DNA of 64,000 bases from Neolentinus lepideus HHB14362 ss-1 (taxonomy: Eukaryota; Basidiomycota; Agaricomycetes; Gloeophyllales; Gloeophyllaceae): positions 16,372-80,371 of the forward strand of contig KV425609.1 of the NCBI GenBank assembly GCA_001632425.1, given 5' to 3'. Position 1 is the stretch's first letter. Each line of letters opens with the position of its first letter. Shown here piece after piece: positions 1 to 11,633 of the stretch. Under the pieces are notes generated by a model. The model made no database searches and was not told where the DNA came from. It was given only the letters and a program-made list of their open reading frames with translations. A program made the position numbers and the translations under genes.

Positions 1-692
1 TCATCAGCAACATCCCAGAGATCGAGTGTCTTCAGGTAGGCCTCCATATTGTCAGCCCAGGACCCATAGTTGTGCTTCCCAAGAGCTGGGAATGGACACT
101 TGGTGGTAGGAGTGGTTGTCGACATGGCAACGGTGACGATGAAGGGTGATAAGGCAGTGACAACTGCAATGAGGGCATAGGACGAGAGTATGGAGCAGTA
201 GAGAAAGTTCAGAGGTAGAGATGAAGCTGGAGAGTGAGTAGATGGTCCAAATGGGCCAAGGAGCGATTCTAGGTGTAATCACGCAGTGAAAAAAGGACAG
301 CGATAGGAAGCTGGAATCGACGTCGTAGGGTCTGGATGGACCACTAGAGTAGACAGAAAGTTGAAATGGAGATGGATGGCAGATGGATGGATCCAGATGA
401 GGTTGGATGTACCTCTAGAGCACAGATGATGAGCTAAAAGTGCGATTTTCGAGACCCTAAAGTGTTGGGCTCATAACCTATCAAGCTGGAAGGCTGTAGG
501 TCTCACAATGCACACCAGGAAGCCTGAGTCAAGCTCTATAAGTTGGATTGTATACACTACAGACAGATTACACACCTGAGTCAAGCTCTATAAGTTGGAT
601 GAAGAAGAGCTTGACTCTGAACACATTTTAGGGAGTAATGTGGCATGGGAAACACACAAGATGAATAAGGAAACATTGAAATGAAAATAGGA
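1..692 (-). mobile_element. copia-1 5' end fragment (LTR, leader, start of gag)
   Basis: Positions 1-125 on the minus strand encode the first gag residues, with the ATG at 123-125. They match the complete minus-strand copia-1 at 51,840-51,965. Upstream on that strand come the untranslated leader, a primer-binding site (467-478) and LTR sequence. The LTR holds an internal partial duplication: the segment containing CTCTATAAGTTGGAT appears near 535-547 and again near 586-600, separated by about 27 unique bases. Similarity stops near 692, where a plus-strand gag of the same family begins, so the two fragments stand head to head. Gag continues beyond the left edge of the window. Confidence 0.8.
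467..478 (-). other. primer-binding site, initiator-tRNA half-molecule type
   Basis: The minus strand reads GGTTATGAGCCC directly after the LTR end. This complements GGGCUCAUAACC, the anticodon arm of initiator tRNA-Met, rather than the tRNA 3' end. Drosophila copia and yeast Ty5 are known to prime from this internal part. The same 12 bases occur at 52,332-52,343 in the more complete copy. Confidence 0.65.
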
Positions 693-696
693 CACC

Positions 697-3247
697 ACCA
701 TTCCCAGCTCTTGGGAAGCACAACTATGGGTCCTGGGCTGACAATATGGAGGCCTACCTGAAGACACTCGATCTCTGGGATGTTGCTGATGATCCTATGG
801 CCACTCCACTGCCTGTTGATGCTATGAACCCTACAGTGGAGGAGATGAAGGAGGTACGAGACTGGGAGAAGTGCAAGGGTCAGGCTAGTGGTCAGATCTG
901 GTTGGTGGTTGAGGATGGGCAGAAGGTGCATGTTAAGGATGTTAAGAGCAACCCGGCGAAGATGTGGTTGAAGTTGAAGGAGGTACATGTTCAGCAGAAG
1001 CCAGGTACACATTTAAATGCCTATGACATGCTTCTGGAGCTTCGCAAGCTCAAGGGGGAGTCCCTCACCTCTCTTATGGCTAGAGTGGACAATGCCATGC
1101 AAGATATCCATGCGCTGCACCCCAAAGACTTCACCATCAACTCCCTCAACAATGACCTTGCCTCTATGGCTCTCATTTGTGCCCTCATCTATTGTCTGTC
1201 TACCACCTGACTAAAATGAAGGGCTATTGCTGCGTGATCCAGGATGCTTTAGCATCGTTCTACTTACACAGTAAGCTTGTCTGTCAATGATCGCAACACT
1301 GGCTATCTGAATGGTCATACACTGGTGTCCCCATTGCAGAGTGCATCGCTCGCTGACACTTGTCCTCTGGACTTAGCACTTTGGCATCATCACTTGTCCC
1401 ATGTCAACCTCGACTATCTTCAGTGCATGAAGCAGAAGCAGCTGGTGCAAGGTCTAGTCATTTGCTTGAGCAGCATTCCAAATCCGATCTGTGAACCCTG
1501 TATCGCTGGCAAGCAGCATCATCATGACGTTCCTCAGCATGCTACACATCCCTCAGCTCTGCTTGACTTAGTTGTCTCTGACTTGAAGGGTCCACTCCCT
1601 GTTGCTTTGATTGAAGGCTATCGCTACTGGATCACATTCATTGATGCCCATACCTGCTACTTCACCATCGCTTTTCTGAAGCATAAGAGCGATGCCTTTG
1701 CTGCATTTAAGGTCTTTAAGGCACAGGTGGAGACTGAGCTCAGGACGAAGATCAAGTCTTTGATGGATGACAAGGGTGGCGAGTATGTTGGAAAGGATTG
1801 GGATGAGTTCTGTCGTCAGGAGGGTATGGTGCACAAGCACACTGAGATGGATGAGCCTTATCAGAATGGGATTGCTGAGCATGCTAACCAGACTATCCAG
1901 GCCGCTGTTACTGCTATGCTCTTCGAGGCTAAGCTTCCTGCATCATTCTGGACTTATGCTGTTTGCTGTTTTGTCCATGTCCATAATCACATCCCTCGCT
2001 CTGTGCTCTCTGGTGCGATTCCCTATTCCTTGTGGAAGAAGGGGAAGAAACCTGATGTCTCTTACTTCCAGGTCTTTGGTTCGCTCGCTTACATCCTTAT
2101 ATGGAAGAAGCAGTGCAAGGCACTTCAGCCTCACACTCGCAAGTGTATCTTTGTTGGCTACACCCCTGGTACTCGTGCTTGGACCTTCTGGGATCCTGCA
2201 GAGCACAAGTTCTTCAACAGTTCTATGCTGTCTTCGATGAATGCTGCTTTCCTGGTAATGCTTGCGACATCAACCCCTTTGGCAATCCTCTTAGCTCTGT
2301 CGACGTCCCTGATCAGGGGGGAGATGATGAGCTTCCTTTGGATGTACTGGATCAGAGGGGAGATGATGATGATGATGCTCTGCCCCATCCACCTCCAGCT
2401 ATCACTCCACATCCTTCTCCTTCTCCAGAGCCTATTCTGCCTCCTGGACCCCCACTAAACATTGAACCTCTGGCTAATCCACCTCCTCGACGCTCTACTC
2501 ACTCAATGCGCCAACAGGGCTCTCTTAATGAGACTGCACTTTGATGTCGAAATCTGACTCCTCCTGGTGCTAGAGTGTCTCCTGCTGCTCTATCTCGCGT
2601 TCCTGACTCTCCTGACCCACTCAAACTGCCTACACCCTCTCCAGCCCCTCCAGATGAGTTCCATCCTCCAGATGATGACGTGGAAGAGGATGAACTCAAT
2701 ATCAGACCAGGGTATGTGAAGGACGAGGGTGACTTGGCTAGTGCTATGTCAGCTGCTATGGACTTTGTCTTTGCTGGTCAGACAGTCAAGTATTGGTCTT
2801 GGGAGGATGCTCTTGACTATGCCTTTGAGTCTGCTGTCCAGACTGTGTTTAAGGGTGAGGAGCATACCAGCAAACTGTGTACATTCCACGAGGCAATGCA
2901 GCATCCAGAGGAGGAGCGCCTGCAATGGTTGAAGGCTGCTCAGGATGAAATCCAGTCTCTTGTCGAGGATGGGACGTTTGAGCTGGTTGAGTGTCCTCTG
3001 GGTCACAAGGCCATTGGGAGTCACTGGGTCTTCAAGGTAAAGCACAATGCAGATGGCTCTATTGAGTGCTACAAGGGTTGCTTGGTAGCAAAGGGCTTCT
3101 CACAGCACCCTGGTTTCGATTACAATGAGACTTTTGCTCCAACTCCTAAGTGGGCCTCTCTGTGTGCCATCCTTGTGTTAGCTGCTTTAGAGGATTTGGA
3201 TCTTGAGAGCGTCGATATCTCGACAGCGTACCTCAATGGGACGTTGG
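697..3247 (+). pseudogene. copia-1 gag-pol remnant (internally deleted, 3' truncated)
   Basis: A decayed plus-strand copy of the 38,037-52,667 element. Gag starts at about codon 9 and runs to about 1188, where it jumps into the end of the protease/pre-integrase region; the zinc knuckle and protease are deleted. From about 1215 the pre-integrase and integrase core follow. The integrase shows D in TFIDAHT, D in MDDKGGEY and E/H in NGIAEHANQ, so the catalytic-glutamate segment is altered. A frameshift near 2200 and a stop near 2542 precede the reverse transcriptase N-terminus (2575 on), which is cut at STAYLNGTL by an LTR at 3248. Confidence 0.8.
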
Positions 3248-3560
3248 TGTTGGGATTGAATGACTTGGTCATTCTTTGTTGACTGATAGGCTCATGGAAT
3301 GATCCAGAACAGTCTAGGCCAAGTTTCCTTGTTCTGAGCCACTGCCTTTGTTTCTCTTTGTTGTCTTTGTTGTCTTTGTTCTTCTTTCTATTTCAATGTT
3401 CCCTTTATCTGTCTTTGTTCCTTCATGCCCTTTCTATTCTAGAGTATATAAGCACTCCCTAAGTCGCTCTGTGTTCCCCAGTCTTGACACAGTTTGACTT
3501 AGGTGAGTCTGCCACTTGTATTTCTTATGCCAGAATACAGTCTTGACACAGTTTGACTTA
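3248..3560 (+). repeat. copia-type LTR (copia-2 5' LTR or solo LTR)
   Basis: Begins TGTTGGGATTGAATGAC exactly where copia-1 coding similarity ends. It contains pyrimidine-rich TTTGTTGTC repeats and a TATA-like GAGTATATAAGC at about 3441-3453, as expected for an LTR promoter. A 24-bp segment containing AGTCTTGACACAGTTTGAC is directly repeated at about 3479-3502 and 3538-3561, which blurs the 3' boundary. No matching 3' LTR was found, so the element is incomplete. Confidence 0.55.
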
Positions 3561-5630
3561 GCCCTTGGGTGTTGTCTGAAGCTAGTATCTTCCACAGCCA
3601 ACAATCTCAAGGGTCCTATGCCTACTGCAACCCCAGAAGGCTATCTCTACTGGATTGTGTTTGTAGATGATGCTTCGCGTTTTTGGGCTGTAATGTTCCT
3701 GCATCAGAAGAGTGAAGCGCTGGATGTCTTCAAAACATTCAAAGCATATGCCAAGAATGCGACTGGGTGCAAGATCACCATTCTGCAGGATGACAAGGGA
3801 GGGGAGTACAAGAGCAAAGCCTTTGACGCTTTTTGTGCAGAACATGGTATTCAGTGCCAACACACAGAGACTGATGAGCCACATCAGAATGGAGTTGCAG
3901 AGCGAGCAAATTACACTATCACAGAGGGGGCTACCACTATACTTCACCAAGCTAAGCTTCCTGCATCCTTCTGGGCTCACGCTGTCAGCACCTTTGTTAG
4001 GACATGCAATTCTATGCCTACAGCTGCTTTAAGTGGTGGGATACCATTCACTGCATGGAAAGGCAACAAGACCAAACCAGATGTGTCTTATTTTCGCATT
4101 TTTGGGTGTTTGGCCTATGTGTTGATCAGAAAGGACCAGAGGAAGGCTCTTCAGCCTCATACTTGCAAATGCATCTTTGTGGGTTATGCGAGAGAAGCTA
4201 AAGCTTGGGAGTTCTGGGACCCAGTTACCCAGAAGTTTTATATTAGCAGCAATGCTGTTTTCAATGAATGCTGCTTTCCAGGCAACTCCAAGTCCATCAA
4301 TGTCTTTGGTTTGCCTCTGGCTGATGTGGACATCCCTCATGCAGATGATGAAGACCCTCCTACACCTGATAATCTCACTGGACCACTGCCAGATCAGGGG
4401 GGAGATGATGATGATGATGATCCACCAGCTCCACCTCATCCTCAGACACCACCTGCAGCACCTCAGGCACCTTTACAACCACCACCAGCTTCTAGAAAGC
4501 CTACACCAGCTCCAGCTACAATTCCACAGAGACAGCTTCCACCTCACAGTAGTCGCTTCCAAGGCTCACTTAGAGAGCCCCCATTGTGCCAGCCATTAGC
4601 TCCTCACATCACAGTGAAGCTTCAGCCTTCACCAACTCCAGATCCTGAACCTCACTCAGCTTCACCAGATCCTCTCAATCTTATTACTCCTGCATCAAGT
4701 TCTATGAAAGTCCCTCAAAGCGCTCCTCCCAGACCTGGTCCAGATCACGTTATTGATCGCTCTGCTAGTCCAGACCCCCTCCTACTTGACAAAGCTCAAT
4801 GCGGTGCAGCTATGATTATGGAAGGGCTCAACCATGTCTATACTGGCCAGACCATGGATTACCTTGACTATGATGAAGCACTAGACTATGCTTTTCACTC
4901 AGTCTGCCAAGCACAACAGGAGCACTATGGAGAGCCTCGGACATTTGCAGAGGCAATGAAGCATCTGGCTGAGGAGAGAGAGCACTAGCACAAGGCAGCC
5001 CAAGATGAGATCCAGGCCTTAGTGGACAATGAAGTCTTTGAGCTTGTAGAGCTGCCTCTAGGTCACAAAGCTATTGGGAGTCGCTGGGTCTTCAAAGTCA
5101 AGCACAATGCTGATGGATCTATTGAGCGCTACAAGGGCCATCTAGTTGCCAAGGGCTTCTCACAATGCCCTGGCTTTGATTATAATGAAACCTTTGCCCC
5201 TACACCCAAGTGGGCTTCTATTCGCACTATCCTCGCTCTAGCAGCTCTAGAAGACTTGGAACTCGAGAGTGTTGATATCTCTAGTGTCTACCTCAATGGG
5301 GAACTTAAGGAGGAGGTGTATATGCGTCAGCCTGAGGGTTTCGAAGAGAAGACTCCGGAGTGGGTCTGGAGACTGCAAAAGTCGCTTTATGGCTTGAAGC
5401 AGGCTGGCCGATGTTGGCATGAGAAGTTGAATGATGTGTTGGTCAAGTTAGGTTTCCAGAGGCTGGTATGTGAACACAGTGTCTGGGTCTACAGGAAAGG
5501 CGAAGTTAGGATGTTCATCCCTGTCTTTGTGGACAACATCGCCATTGCTGCCAAGTCCAAGAATGCTATTGCCCAGGTCAAGTCAGACTTGAAGTCTCAC
5601 TTTAAACTTCGTGATTTAGGCCCAACTACT
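3561..5630 (+). pseudogene. copia-2 integrase-reverse transcriptase remnant
   Basis: One reading frame covers the integrase core and the first part of reverse transcriptase of a Ty1/copia element distinct from copia-1. The integrase triad is visible as FVDDASR, LQDDKGGEYKS and NGVAERANYT. A proline/serine-rich linker of about 170 residues follows, then the RT start (GSRWVFKVK..., VDISSVYLNGEL, QKSLYGLKQAGR). Gag, protease and the integrase N-terminus are missing. A single in-frame TAG at 4986-4988 sits where copia-1 has Trp (EERLQWLKAA), consistent with TGG to TAG. RT is truncated after RDLGPT by TGTTAGGATTG at 5631. Confidence 0.85.
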
Positions 5631-5757
5631 GTTAGGATTGTATTGTATCAGACACATTTCAGTAGCCACAGCAGCCACAGTAGCCAAATAGGTACAAACA
5701 ATTTCGCACTTTTGGTAGCTAGTGCCACTGGATGTACTTTCCTTAGTCTGTTGCTTT
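5631..5757 (+). repeat. LTR-like edge sequence inserted in copia-2 RT
   Basis: Starts TGTTAGGATTGTATTGTATC, interrupting the copia-2 frame. The first bases resemble the LTR start at 3248 (TGTTRGGATTG), but the rest differs. It contains three imperfect CAGCAGCCAC-type units. It runs straight into the inverted repeat beginning near 5758, so the right boundary is not resolved. Confidence 0.3.
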
Positions 5758-6705
5758 ATACTAGCCTCTGGTTTGTGTCTGTGTCTGTGTCTGAGCTCAG
5801 AGCATCTCTGGTGTCCTATCTACCCTATATCTGCTGCGCTTGACATATAGGGCTACAGGTTTACTTAAGACACTGAGTGATTCTGATGAGTGGGTGGCTA
5901 AATACTGCTTTTGACTGGTACCCTTCCTGCAGCTTCTCCCCAGCTACTGCTTTTGGTTCTGGTGGCCAGAAATACCCTTCCCCAGGATATACTACTACAT
6001 CACAACATGTGTGTCAATTTTTGTCCCATTCTGACCATTATTCAGTCACCCAGTAGTGACCCACCCCAAAAACCCACATTTCTGGTCTCCCTGCACCATC
6101 CAGTACCTGTACTGCCCTAGAAATGTGTCATAATGCAGCCCAGAGTATGCCCTGTCAATAATAGATCCAATCCCCCCCACCCCAACTGCCACCCAGTACC
6201 ACAATACAACAAAAACACCCACCAAGAGTCACAAACTGTCAAACAAGAAATAACTATTCCGCGTGTACTGGGATACTGGGCGGAAACCGGGATGGGCAGG
6301 ATAGGACCTATCATTGACAAGGCATACTCTGGGCTGCATTATGACACATTTCCAGGGCAGTACAGGTACTGGATGGTGCAGGGAGACCAGAAATGTGGGT
6401 TTTTGGGGTGGGTCACTACTGGGTGACTGAATAATGGTCAGAATGGGACAAAAATTGACACACATGTTGTGATGTAGTAGTATATCCTGGGGAAGGGTAT
6501 TTCTGGCCACCAGAACCAAAAGCAGTAGCTGGGGAGAAGCTGCAGGAAGGGTACCAGTCAAAAGCAGTATTTAGCCACCCACTCATCAGAATCACTCAGT
6601 GTCTTAAGTAAACCTGTAGCCCTATATGTCAAGCGCAGCAGATATAGGGTAGATAGGACACCAGAGATGCTCTGAGCTCAGACACAGACACAGACACAAA
6701 CTAGA
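5758..6705. repeat. long inverted repeat with two arms of about 400 bp
   Basis: The left arm (about 5758-6155) and right arm (about 6305-6705) are near-perfect reverse complements: CTAGCCTCTGGTTTGTGTCT on the left pairs with the mirrored sequence ending ACTAGAGGCTAGTA on the right. The central ~150 bp is AC-rich. The inner part of the arms resembles the core of the 13,705-16,632 foldback element. No transposase is visible, so this is a non-autonomous foldback or palindromic insertion. Confidence 0.7.
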
Positions 6706-6714
6706 GGCTAGTAA

Positions 6715-7290
6715 ACTAGTCAAAAGTGGTATTTAGCCATCCGCTCATCAGAATCTCACGGTGTCTTAAGTAAACCTGTAGCCCTATATTGGGTGACCAC
6801 ATTCCCAAAAAGGCAAGTTGCAGAGGTGGGTGTCAGTGTGGGAAAATGCGAAAAAGTGTTTTGGATGCAGCATGGGAAAAATGTTTTGGACAGTTTTGGG
6901 CACTATTAGATAGCTGGTAGCTGATATAAGCAGATAGGACAAGTCCCATATCTATAGCTACAATGGGCAAGGTGCTACAGCCATGATAAATGTGATCTGG
7001 ATAAAGAAATGGACTGCACCATCAGAAAGGGGCAAAAAATGGGTTCCAGAGGTGTATAACATCATATCAGGTAGGTTATTACATAATATCATGATGGAAT
7101 CTGGGCCCAGTGGGTCCTAACAGCTACCCTGATTTTTTCCACATTTTCCTGCATTTTTCCCAATTTTCTATGAGCAGCTGAATGGATATTATGCAGGTGA
7201 TTACATAATATCATGATGCCATCTGACCACATCAGATCCCAGGAGTTACCCTGATTTTTTGCACATTTTTAGGCATTTTTTCCGATTTTA
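6715..7290. repeat. foldback-element arm (single arm)
   Basis: Matches the right arm of the large foldback (about 15,857-16,300). It has the same succession: a ...CCCTATATTGGGTGACC edge, ...AGATAGCTGGTAGCTGATA, ...GGTTCCAGAGGTGTATAACATCA and ...TTACATAATATCATGATG. The ATAATATCATGATG segment occurs twice within this arm. Only one arm is present, apparently broken by the preceding inverted repeat. No coding sequence seen. Confidence 0.65.
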
Positions 7291-7499
7291 TATGTCGCTA
7301 GAGTGCTACATCGCTATCTCGCCAACTGCTAATAGGCACGCTGTGTCACACCTTGTCACTTTCCGATTGTGTTCTATTTTTAGCCTCCCATCGCTATTCC
7401 ATTGCCATCTTTCTGCATCCCACTTTGCATCACGGTTTCTTTTGGTTTTTTTTCATATACATCGCATTTGTGGTTTGTGGTCTCAGCCCTATCCTTCCA

Positions 7500-7644
7500 T
7501 TTACTCCCTCTGAACTATCTATTACCCTTCGACTCCCCAGACCTCGCAGCCATCTGACACCAAGGGTTTGGTGTTTGCTTTGTGGTTGTGTCTACCCTTT
7601 AGGTCTCATTTTCCAGCGGGTTTCATTGTGTGTTCGTGTTCATC
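7500..7644 (+). repeat. 3' end of a family-B element (truncated)
   Basis: About 145 bp matching the last part of the complete family-B copies (11,490-11,633 and 34,150-34,297), including CATCTGACACCAAGGG and the terminal ...TCATCA. It is followed by CCGT then TTGAGTGACAGGACTCCC. An uninterrupted reverse-complement copy of that flank occurs at about 28,905-28,930, where the site reads TCGT. The 5' part is missing; 7291-7499 shows nothing recognisable. Confidence 0.6.
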
Positions 7645-7956
7645 ACCGTTTGAGTGACAGGACTCCCACAGGGGACCTCACTGACATCAAAACTAAAAGG
7701 CAACAAGTCTCCCTATGAAGACCTGTTGCTTGCCTACTCAGTTGAATTGAGGAGATGTGTTTACAAGTCTAGGCTGCAGCACAAGTGCAAAATGAACAGC
7801 CACATCCTACAAAGGAGCAGCGAGATGAGAGAAAATACAAGGAACAGATTTAGAAGATGGAAGAAAAGTATGATGAAGGAGTGTAGACAGGTCTCATTTG
7901 AAAGGAAACAGTACATGCATGAATGGTACCCATTTATTTTCAAACACATGCATTAA
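7645..7956 (+). pseudogene. repeated coding-like segment of unknown function (copy 1)
   Basis: An open frame (GLPQGTSLTSKLKGNKSPYE...) ending in a basic segment. I do not recognise the family. The first half is duplicated on the minus strand at 28,800-28,920 with the same frame preserved despite substitutions, so it was probably once protein-coding within a TE or a repeated gene. It abuts a truncated family-B end at 7644. No start signal or intron can be assigned. Confidence 0.35.
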
Positions 7957-8451
7957 TCCCACGACGGGAGAGCCGAATGGGGTGAGATAGCCCCTGACAA
8001 GCATCCAATTCGAGAAATAGACTCTGAGCCAAATGGAGATAAATAGCCCCTGTCCAACATCAATTTGCCATGTGCGACATATTCCCTTACTCAGATGATA
8101 CCCAATTCTGGAGAATCGGAACTATGCATGCCGTTAGTCAGACTTGTCTTGTCTATGGCAAGCATCAATAGGAGAATGTATGGTACAAGGGCAGGGTGGG
8201 AGGGTGTTAAGAATGATACAGTAAGGATTAAAGGCTGTAATGTATAGCGAGCAGAATGGGTGCAAGCTGTCCAACAAGGAGAGTGGTCGAAGACAGAAAG
8301 ATGAGAGGCAGAAAAAACTGTCACTGGCCTTGAAGGCTCTCGCTCAGCTGGACATTGCTGCACTGGAGTCCTGCCAGCACCACCACCACTAATCCAGCTT
8401 CACCTAACATGTGAAAAGGACCTGTAATGTCTTTGACTGCTGATAGGTTGG
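7957..8451. other. no recognisable gene
   Basis: Short random-looking open frames only. Nothing here matches a domain or another part of the window. Confidence 0.5.
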
Positions 8452-8880
8452 TGTGATGGTCAAGGCCATCACCCCAGATTCACATTTATAATGGTCTATT
8501 CTCATTTGTTGATTCTTATATTCATGGTCCATTAGCTACTACTATGGTCATTAGTGGATATGGATGTACAACAATGTGCAACACTGTGTAACGGACCCCA
8601 GTCTCGCTGACATATGAACAATTAGTCATAGCTTCTGCGGCCGCTCTTGTATAGTATGATTCCATTTGTATTCCTTTTTCTCTTTGTCAAATCAATGCTG
8701 TATTGATCTTGCTGCCTACTTTACTTTTGAAAACCTCACTTTATTCATACTGTCTACGTAGTGGTTGGCTTGACCATTACAGTTTGATTCAACCATCCAC
8801 TCTTTGCTTCAAATTTTCTAATCTCGTACTTGGCCTGTTCACTGTCAGACTCACATGTTGTCGAGGTGGATCAGGTAACA
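8452..8880 (+). repeat. possible 5' LTR of gypsy-1
   Basis: Begins TGTGATGGTCAAGGCCATC, ends GGATCAGGTAACA and lies about 50 bp upstream of the gypsy-1 gag, where a 5' LTR is expected. TG...CA ends and position are the only support. The 3' LTR is absent because the element is truncated at 13,710. Confidence 0.3.
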
Positions 8881-8928
8881 TACTCCATTAAACTCTAAGA
8901 CCCATTTTAGTTCCTTTGGGACACGCTA

Positions 8929-10314
8929 TTGCTGAACACTATGGAATTCCCATCCGAGCAGACTGCATGGGGTGGTGATGAACCGGCCCAGCAACAGCAG
9001 ATGCCAATGCAGTCCCACAAGCCCAACATCATCGTGGACGCCGTTGAGCAGATGCACAATGTTCATGTGGAACAAGGTAACACAATCGAAGCACTGATGT
9101 CTGAAATACAGGAACTGCACAGTGGAACATGTGAGATGCTCGCAGCAACACATCATGCTGTGACAATCGCCGAGCGCGCTGCCCAAGAGTCAATGAGTGC
9201 TGCGCAACAAGCTCTCAAGGCCGCATGTCAAGCGCTTGAGTGCATGCAGTCTGGTTACTTACCGCAGCCTACTACAGCTACAATGTCTTCCACGCATACC
9301 CTGGCACCTCCTCAGCCTCACCCAGCACCTGTTGCTATGACATACATGGCATCCATCCACTCAGGAACCATGCATTTTGAGAAGCCACACACCTTCACAG
9401 GCAAGGCCGCCGACGTCGAGCCCTTCCTCGATAAGGTTGTGAATGCAATCCTACTCACCAACCCCACTATGCTCCCTACCAACGGCCACTGTGCCGCCTA
9501 TCTACAATCTTTCCTCGGTACTGGTGCCCTGCAATCCTGGTTCACAACTGCTCACAAGTTGAACCCTGCACTGCTCAAAGACTTCGATGCACTCTGCGAA
9601 GACTTCCGTCGCCATTTCAGTGACCTGAACATTGAGAGCAGCATGCTGTACCATATTTGCCAGACCGGGTTGACCACCACATACTCCTTGTGTTTCAAGG
9701 AGCTTCTCACTCATGTCAACATCAAGGAGGCCCACCAGGTCCATCTCTTCAACAATGGTTTACAAGATCGGGTCAAGGACGTCCTCACCACCATCATCGA
9801 CAAACTGGATGGCAAGCAACTGGGTGACTTTGAGAAGTTTGTCTGTCTTTGCATCACTATCGACAACCAACTCCATGAATGCAACCGAGAGAAGAACCAG
9901 TCATCTTCCTCAGGCAAGGAATAAGTCTCCCCATTCTAATGACACTACTTCCTCTTCCTCTACCCCTCGTTCTACTAACTATTGTGGTTCCTCTTCCTCT
10001 AGTGCTCCCGATGCTTCATTGTCTTCATCAATGCTCCCTCCAGGTGCTCCGATGGAGATTGATGCTATGCAGACTCCCTGTGCTCCCCGTGCACCTCTAA
10101 CCGAGGAAGAGAAGGCCCATCACAAACGTGAAGGCCTCTGCGCTTACTGTGGACTCGGGAAGCACTATGTGTCAGACTGTCAGCTTCTGAAGAACTGTAA
10201 CAATCATGGCAATGCCCCTGCATCATTGGGAAAAGCCTGACCGGTTTCCCTTCTGCCTCAGGGCCACCAGTAGACATTATTGAGGTGCATCTTTCTTCTC
10301 TTTCTTTGCCACGC
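8929..10314 (+). pseudogene. gag: gypsy-1 gag (frameshifted, interrupted)
   Basis: A capsid-like gag frame runs from 8929 to 9924. It has a Gln-rich N-terminus, an alanine-rich helical segment (ERAAQESMSAAQQALKAA) and a retrotransposon-gag domain around residues 140-310. The nucleocapsid zinc knuckle CAYCGLGKHYVSDC (CX2CX4HX4C) lies in the next frame at about 10,138-10,182. The frame change falls at GGCAAGGAATAAG (about 9914-9926), where one extra base would explain the switch. After the knuckle, sequence continues to 10,314, where a family-B element is inserted before the protease. Confidence 0.8.
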
Positions 10315-11633
10315 TGATAGGCCCCGTTGGCTTCTGACCCCAGAAAATGTGATTTAGGGCGATTCAGCATGCTTCATGGGAATGGCAACTTAGCGACTCA
10401 ATAGCGCACTGTCAGTACTCTGTGCACTAGCAACCCTATGCCCCAGTGACAAGGCTCTCGGCTCCTCGGTGCACTTAGGATGGCTTCTCAGTAGCTTGGT
10501 TAGTCGAACGTCATTCAGTCGAGTCATTGGCATCTCGGCATGCACTGCCCGATGTTGTTACTGCAGTCTGAACTGAGGTGGTGTCTCAGGGTGCCTTTCA
10601 ATATGGTGTACAGCCCACCGTTGCTTCAGATCAGCACTAGTTCTATTGGTGCAACTTTCCTTATGTGTGCAGTGCACATCGACACATGGCATGACTATGG
10701 CTATCACGACACCACCACACAATATAGCGGCCCCGCCCTTTATCCTTATTCTGGCAAGATTGCGCTAGAGTCAGCAGCATAGCCCGCTGCCTGATCATCA
10801 AGGAGGTGCGCTCTAATGCAAAGTCAAGACACACCCGACTGGCTCCCTCCTGAGGAGCAGCGCACGTGCTAGAGTTGGTCATGAGGGCTATTGGTCAAGG
10901 ATCACATGCGGGATAGGAACGAGGCAGTCAAGTCGTATGGATGTGAGGCTGAGCAGAGGCACAACTCACGGTAGTAGGTAGTTAGGATCAGACATAGAGC
11001 AGTCGCTCTCTTGTATTTAAGACATCACTCTTCTGTTTTGTACAAAAAGTTATCTTCACCACACTCTTCAGATTTCAGTCTCATGTCAGAGTTTTCTTCT
11101 AAGTCCATCTTGCAACTCGCATTTAGGTACTCTTGCATACCTCCAACTTCACCCAGAGATAGCAACAGAGCAAGTCAGTGTAGCATTGCTGATCATAAGC
11201 AAATCCCTTTACAAAGTCTCTCTCTCTTAGGCAGCCTTGTGCACTGCAGCGTCATACTAACCAGCATCTATACATCTGAGTTATAGGTAGTGACCGCAAG
11301 TAGCACTCCCCTGTAGAGCACTGAAGACTGTACAGTGCCAAGCAGGGGAAGTACCATATAGCACCTACACAGCGCCGTGCACATAGCACTACATAGCGCA
11401 TAGCGTCACTCTCTATCATCAGACTGCTGCCGAATAGTGACTTGGTGCCAAACTCCCTTTAGCCCCAACTATACGTCTCACCTACACCCATCCCCTCCAA
11501 ACTATTATTACCCTTCATTACCCCAGGCCTCACAGCCATCTGACACCAAGGGTTTGGTGTTTGCTTTGTGGTTGTGTCTAGCTTTAGGTCTTATTTCTGC
11601 AGGTTTTGTTGTGTGTCAGTGCATATCAGCGCA
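10315..11633 (+). mobile_element. family-B element, complete copy 1 (1.32 kb)
   Basis: Starts TGATAGGCCCCGTTGG and ends GTGCATATCA. The flanking 4-mers are ACGC (10,311-10,314) and GCGC (11,634-11,637), consistent with a GCGC duplication whose left copy lost its first G in a CpG context. Deleting the insert and one 4-mer joins the gypsy-1 frame as ...SLPRKPTF..., which supports the boundaries. A near-complete second copy lies at 32,983-34,297. A TATA-like TTGTATTTAAGAC lies at about 11,012-11,024. There is no significant ORF. It is either a solo LTR of an unseen retrotransposon or a non-autonomous terminal-repeat element. Confidence 0.8.

Noticed and set aside
6117..6561. Short overlapping frames repeated on both strands
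   Set aside because: They mirror each other because of the inverted repeat; no protein family.
10540..10782. Protein-coding gene within family B
   Set aside because: The frame is not preserved in the second copy at 32,983-34,297, so no coding function is supported.
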